From assembly GCA_005883775.1 (NCBI GenBank), contig VBEU01000117.1, positions 1 through 8,233 of the forward strand: 8,233 nt of DNA, given 5' to 3'. Position 1 is the first letter of the stretch, and every line of letters starts with the position of its first letter. The notes beneath the pieces are model-generated. The model searched no databases. It had not been told where the DNA came from and saw only the letters and a list, made by a program, of their open reading frames with translations. A program made the position numbers and the translations under genes. Origin of the DNA: Chloroflexota bacterium (GTDB taxonomy: Bacteria > Chloroflexota > Limnocylindria > P2-11E). Of this stretch, positions 6,182 through 8,233 are shown one piece after another.

Positions 6182-8233
6182 ATGAGATTCCGCCGCGTCG
6201 CGACGTTCCTTCTCACGCTCGTCATGTCCACCACGTGGCTCATTCCCACCGTCGCGCCCCGGTCAGGCGGCGTGGCTGATGCGCAGACGCTCGGGCAGGG
6301 TTATTCGGTCGCCGGAGACTTCAAGGGCGCGGGGTATCAGCAGATCGCGACGCTCTACGACCCGAACGACGATCTCGGCCTGCGCATCGCCGTCCTCGAT
6401 CGCACGACCACCGATCCAAAGATGATCACCACGCAGTGGTTCGTGACAGGTGCGAACAGCTTCGACCTCGGCCGGATGAAGGTCGCGGCGCTCGATCTGA
6501 ATGCCGACGGCAAGACCGATATCGCCGTCCTTTACAACGACGGCAACTTTACGGTGCGCCTAGTCGCATGGGTCTCTACCGGAAGCGCGTTCACATACCT
6601 GGGCAGCGTGTGGCGCCACACGAACTTCGAATGGCAGCGCGCGGGCGATCTCCTGACCGGCAAGTTCACCGGAAGCGGGCTACCGGGAATTCTCATCCCG
6701 TACGCGCAGGACAACTTCGATCTCAAGTTCCTCTATCTCGAAGCGACCGCGACGGGGATTCGCTATCCGGGTGACCGCGGCCTCTACGACTCGGGACCGA
6801 ACCAGATCTGGCCCACGCAGGCACGCTTCGTCGCGGGCCGCTTCACCCGCACGACTGGCACTGACCAGGTCGCGATGATCTACCAGTACGACGACGGCTC
6901 GATCAGGATCCACGTCTTCGAGCTCGACGCCGGTGGCAGCCTCGCGCCGCAGGGCGGCGGCTTTGGCGGACACTGGACCTCACCGCCGAATTTCTTCGAC
7001 ATCAGCAAGGCGCGCTTCGTCGCAGGCGACGTCGACGGCGACAAGCTGACCGACATCTTGGATTTCTACGACTACCCCGATGGATCCTCGCGCGTCCACC
7101 TCATGCTCGCGGCGGATGGGCACGCGCTTCGCGATGTCATCGGCGTCGCCTGGCCGGTCGGCGCGATGCCGTGGCTTTCGACGCAGATCGTCGCGGGCGA
7201 CTGGAACAAGGACGGCAAGGCCGACGTCGCGACCGTGACCGCGGGCCAGGATGGTGTCACGCACGTTGGCCTCCTCACGAGCGTGGGCCGTGCGCTCCAC
7301 TACGACGCGGACGCGTGGACGACACCCGCGAGCGAGCTCCGCGCGCTCGGATGCACGAGCTGCTGGCCCTTGAACGGCATGCCGCTCCTGGCCGGACAGC
7401 CGAACCCGCACCGCCGTCCGCTTGCCGTGAAGATCGATAACGCGCCGGCCGCGCGCCCGCACTACGGGATCAGCCAGGCGGACATGGTGTGGGAGCTTCT
7501 CGTCGAAGGCTTCATCACCCGCCTCGCCACGTACTACCACTCGCAGGATCCGGCAACGATCGGCGCGGTCCGCAGCGTCCGCTTCTCGGACCGCTACACG
7601 ACGCCGATGGTGCGCGGATCCCTCGTCTTCTCTGGGGCCTCGCAGCTCATGGAAGGACTCGTGCGCGGCGACATCGCCGCGGGACTCTACGTCGGCGTTT
7701 CGCCGCAGCTCGGTCAGGGCAACTCCTTCTACCGGTCGAACGTGGACGGAAAGGTCGCGCCGCACAACCTCTTCACGTCGTCCGACGCGCTCCGCGCCGC
7801 GACGAGCGACGTCGGTGGCGGCGGTGCGGTCGACGTGCCGCGCTGGGATTTCCTCGCGCAGGCGAACCATTCGCCGACCATCGGCGGTTTCCTGGGCAGC
7901 GTCCCCGCGAGAACGCTGACGGTGCCATACCGAGCCGATGCCTTGGTGCGCTATGACTACGACGCGAACGCCAACGTGTACCTCCGCTATCAATCGAATG
8001 GCGCCCGCATGGTCCTCGAGGTCGACGCGGCAAACGGCGCGTGGATCATGGCGAAGAACGTCGTGATCATCCGGACGGACGTGTGGGTCACCAACGTGGT
8101 CGACGACGCCGGTGGCGCGCCCAGCCTCGACATGCGCCTGGTCGGCTCGGGCCCGGCCTCGATCTTCCGCGATGGCCTACGCCAGGACGGGACGTGGTCA
8201 CGGGCGAACCTCGTCGATTCGTTCACCTTCACG
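6182..8233 (+). CDS. Secreted FG-GAP/VCBS-type propeller fused to a DUF3048 (YerB-like) module, C-terminus off the window
   Basis: The frame is open from ATG 6182 through the right edge (684 codons, no stop), so the C-terminus is missing. Residues 1-35 form a secretion signal: MRFRRVA, a hydrophobic core (FLLTLVMSTTWLIPTVA) and a likely cut after ADA. There is no lipobox Cys. Residues about 40-385 hold repeated 'vAGDfngDGktDiavly' units. Three carry good calcium-loop patterns: DLNADGKTD (105-113), DVDGDKLTD (283-291) and DWNKDGKAD (340-348); others are degenerate (about 45, 158 and 219). This suggests an extracellular beta-propeller. After a CTSC pair (391-394), WPLNGMPL and RPLAVKIDN (412-420) open DUF3048, with ISQADMVWE and the IGAVRSVR signature. 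A second part includes a VYLRYQSNG strand, AKNVVII and GSGPASIFRDG, matching the C-terminal DUF3048 domain. Molecular function is unknown; Bacillus YerB is the named relative. It appears to have its own promoter. Confidence 0.9.
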   Translation, partial: MRFRRVATFLLTLVMSTTWLIPTVAPRSGGVADAQTLGQGYSVAGDFKGAGYQQIATLYDPNDDLGLRIAVLDRTTTDPKMITTQWFVTGANSFDLGRMKVAALDLNADGKTDIAVLYNDGNFTVRLVAWVSTGSAFTYLGSVWRHTNFEWQRAGDLLTGKFTGSGLPGILIPYAQDNFDLKFLYLEATATGIRYPGDRGLYDSGPNQIWPTQARFVAGRFTRTTGTDQVAMIYQYDDGSIRIHVFELDAGGSLAPQGGGFGGHWTSPPNFFDISKARFVAGDVDGDKLTDILDFYDYPDGSSRVHLMLAADGHALRDVIGVAWPVGAMPWLSTQIVAGDWNKDGKADVATVTAGQDGVTHVGLLTSVGRALHYDADAWTTPASELRALGCTSCWPLNGMPLLAGQPNPHRRPLAVKIDNAPAARPHYGISQADMVWELLVEGFITRLATYYHSQDPATIGAVRSVRFSDRYTTPMVRGSLVFSGASQLMEGLVRGDIAAGLYVGVSPQLGQGNSFYRSNVDGKVAPHNLFTSSDALRAATSDVGGGGAVDVPRWDFLAQANHSPTIGGFLGSVPARTLTVPYRADALVRYDYDANANVYLRYQSNGARMVLEVDAANGAWIMAKNVVIIRTDVWVTNVVDDAGGAPSLDMRLVGSGPASIFRDGLRQDGTWSRANLVDSFTFT

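Noticed and set aside
6980..7993. Long minus-strand frame (337 codons) opposite the DUF3048 gene
   Set aside because: The plus strand carries recognisable calcium-loop repeats and DUF3048 motifs; the antisense product has none.

Overview
The window is GC-rich and almost entirely coding. GTG starts are frequent, and codons end mostly in G or C. The gene families (a cyclase/AAA/TPR regulator, a DUF3048 protein with a secretion signal, a DUF7482-like tail and a small P-loop kinase of a type common in Chloroflexota and Actinobacteriota) suggest an uncultured Chloroflexota-like soil or freshwater bacterium. That placement is inference from gene style only; there is no rRNA or other strong marker here.

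Layout. Positions 1-228 (+) hold the C-terminal end of an unidentified protein. Converging on it from the minus strand are a P-loop nucleotide-kinase-like gene (237-797) and, just upstream, a 62-residue orphan small protein (828-1016). These two share one reading frame and are separated by a single TAG. A 94-base divergent spacer (1017-1110) carries a short perfect inverted repeat and candidate promoters for both directions. Rightward from it runs a 982-residue class III cyclase-like / AAA ATPase / TPR protein (1111-4059). Next come sucC (4088-5233) and sucD (5230-6099), overlapping by four bases and forming succinyl-CoA synthetase. After an 82-base spacer comes a secreted protein (6182 to beyond the right edge) with an FG-GAP/VCBS-type propeller fused to a DUF3048 (YerB-like) module. 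No stretch over 300 bases lacks a gene, and I see no tRNA, rRNA, CRISPR array or insertion sequence.

How the parts relate. SucCD is a central-metabolism enzyme, converting succinyl-CoA to succinate with ATP or GTP formation. The cyclase-like protein is a cytoplasmic signalling ATPase, and the DUF3048 protein acts outside the membrane. Nothing in the sequence ties these into one pathway. The three rightward transcription units share a feature: a TAnnnT -10-like hexamer ends only 6-9 bases before the start codon and no Shine-Dalgarno sequence is visible, which suggests leaderless or nearly leaderless mRNAs. The orphan small protein, in contrast, has a strong Shine-Dalgarno.

The points most worth a second look are: the cyclase domain lacks the catalytic Asn and has an altered substrate-specifying position; SucD has a shortened CoA loop and Gly in place of the usual Cys; the kinase has no ATG/GTG/TTG start that would include its Walker A motif; and the DUF3048 protein carries a propeller. 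I found no convincing new multi-gene system.
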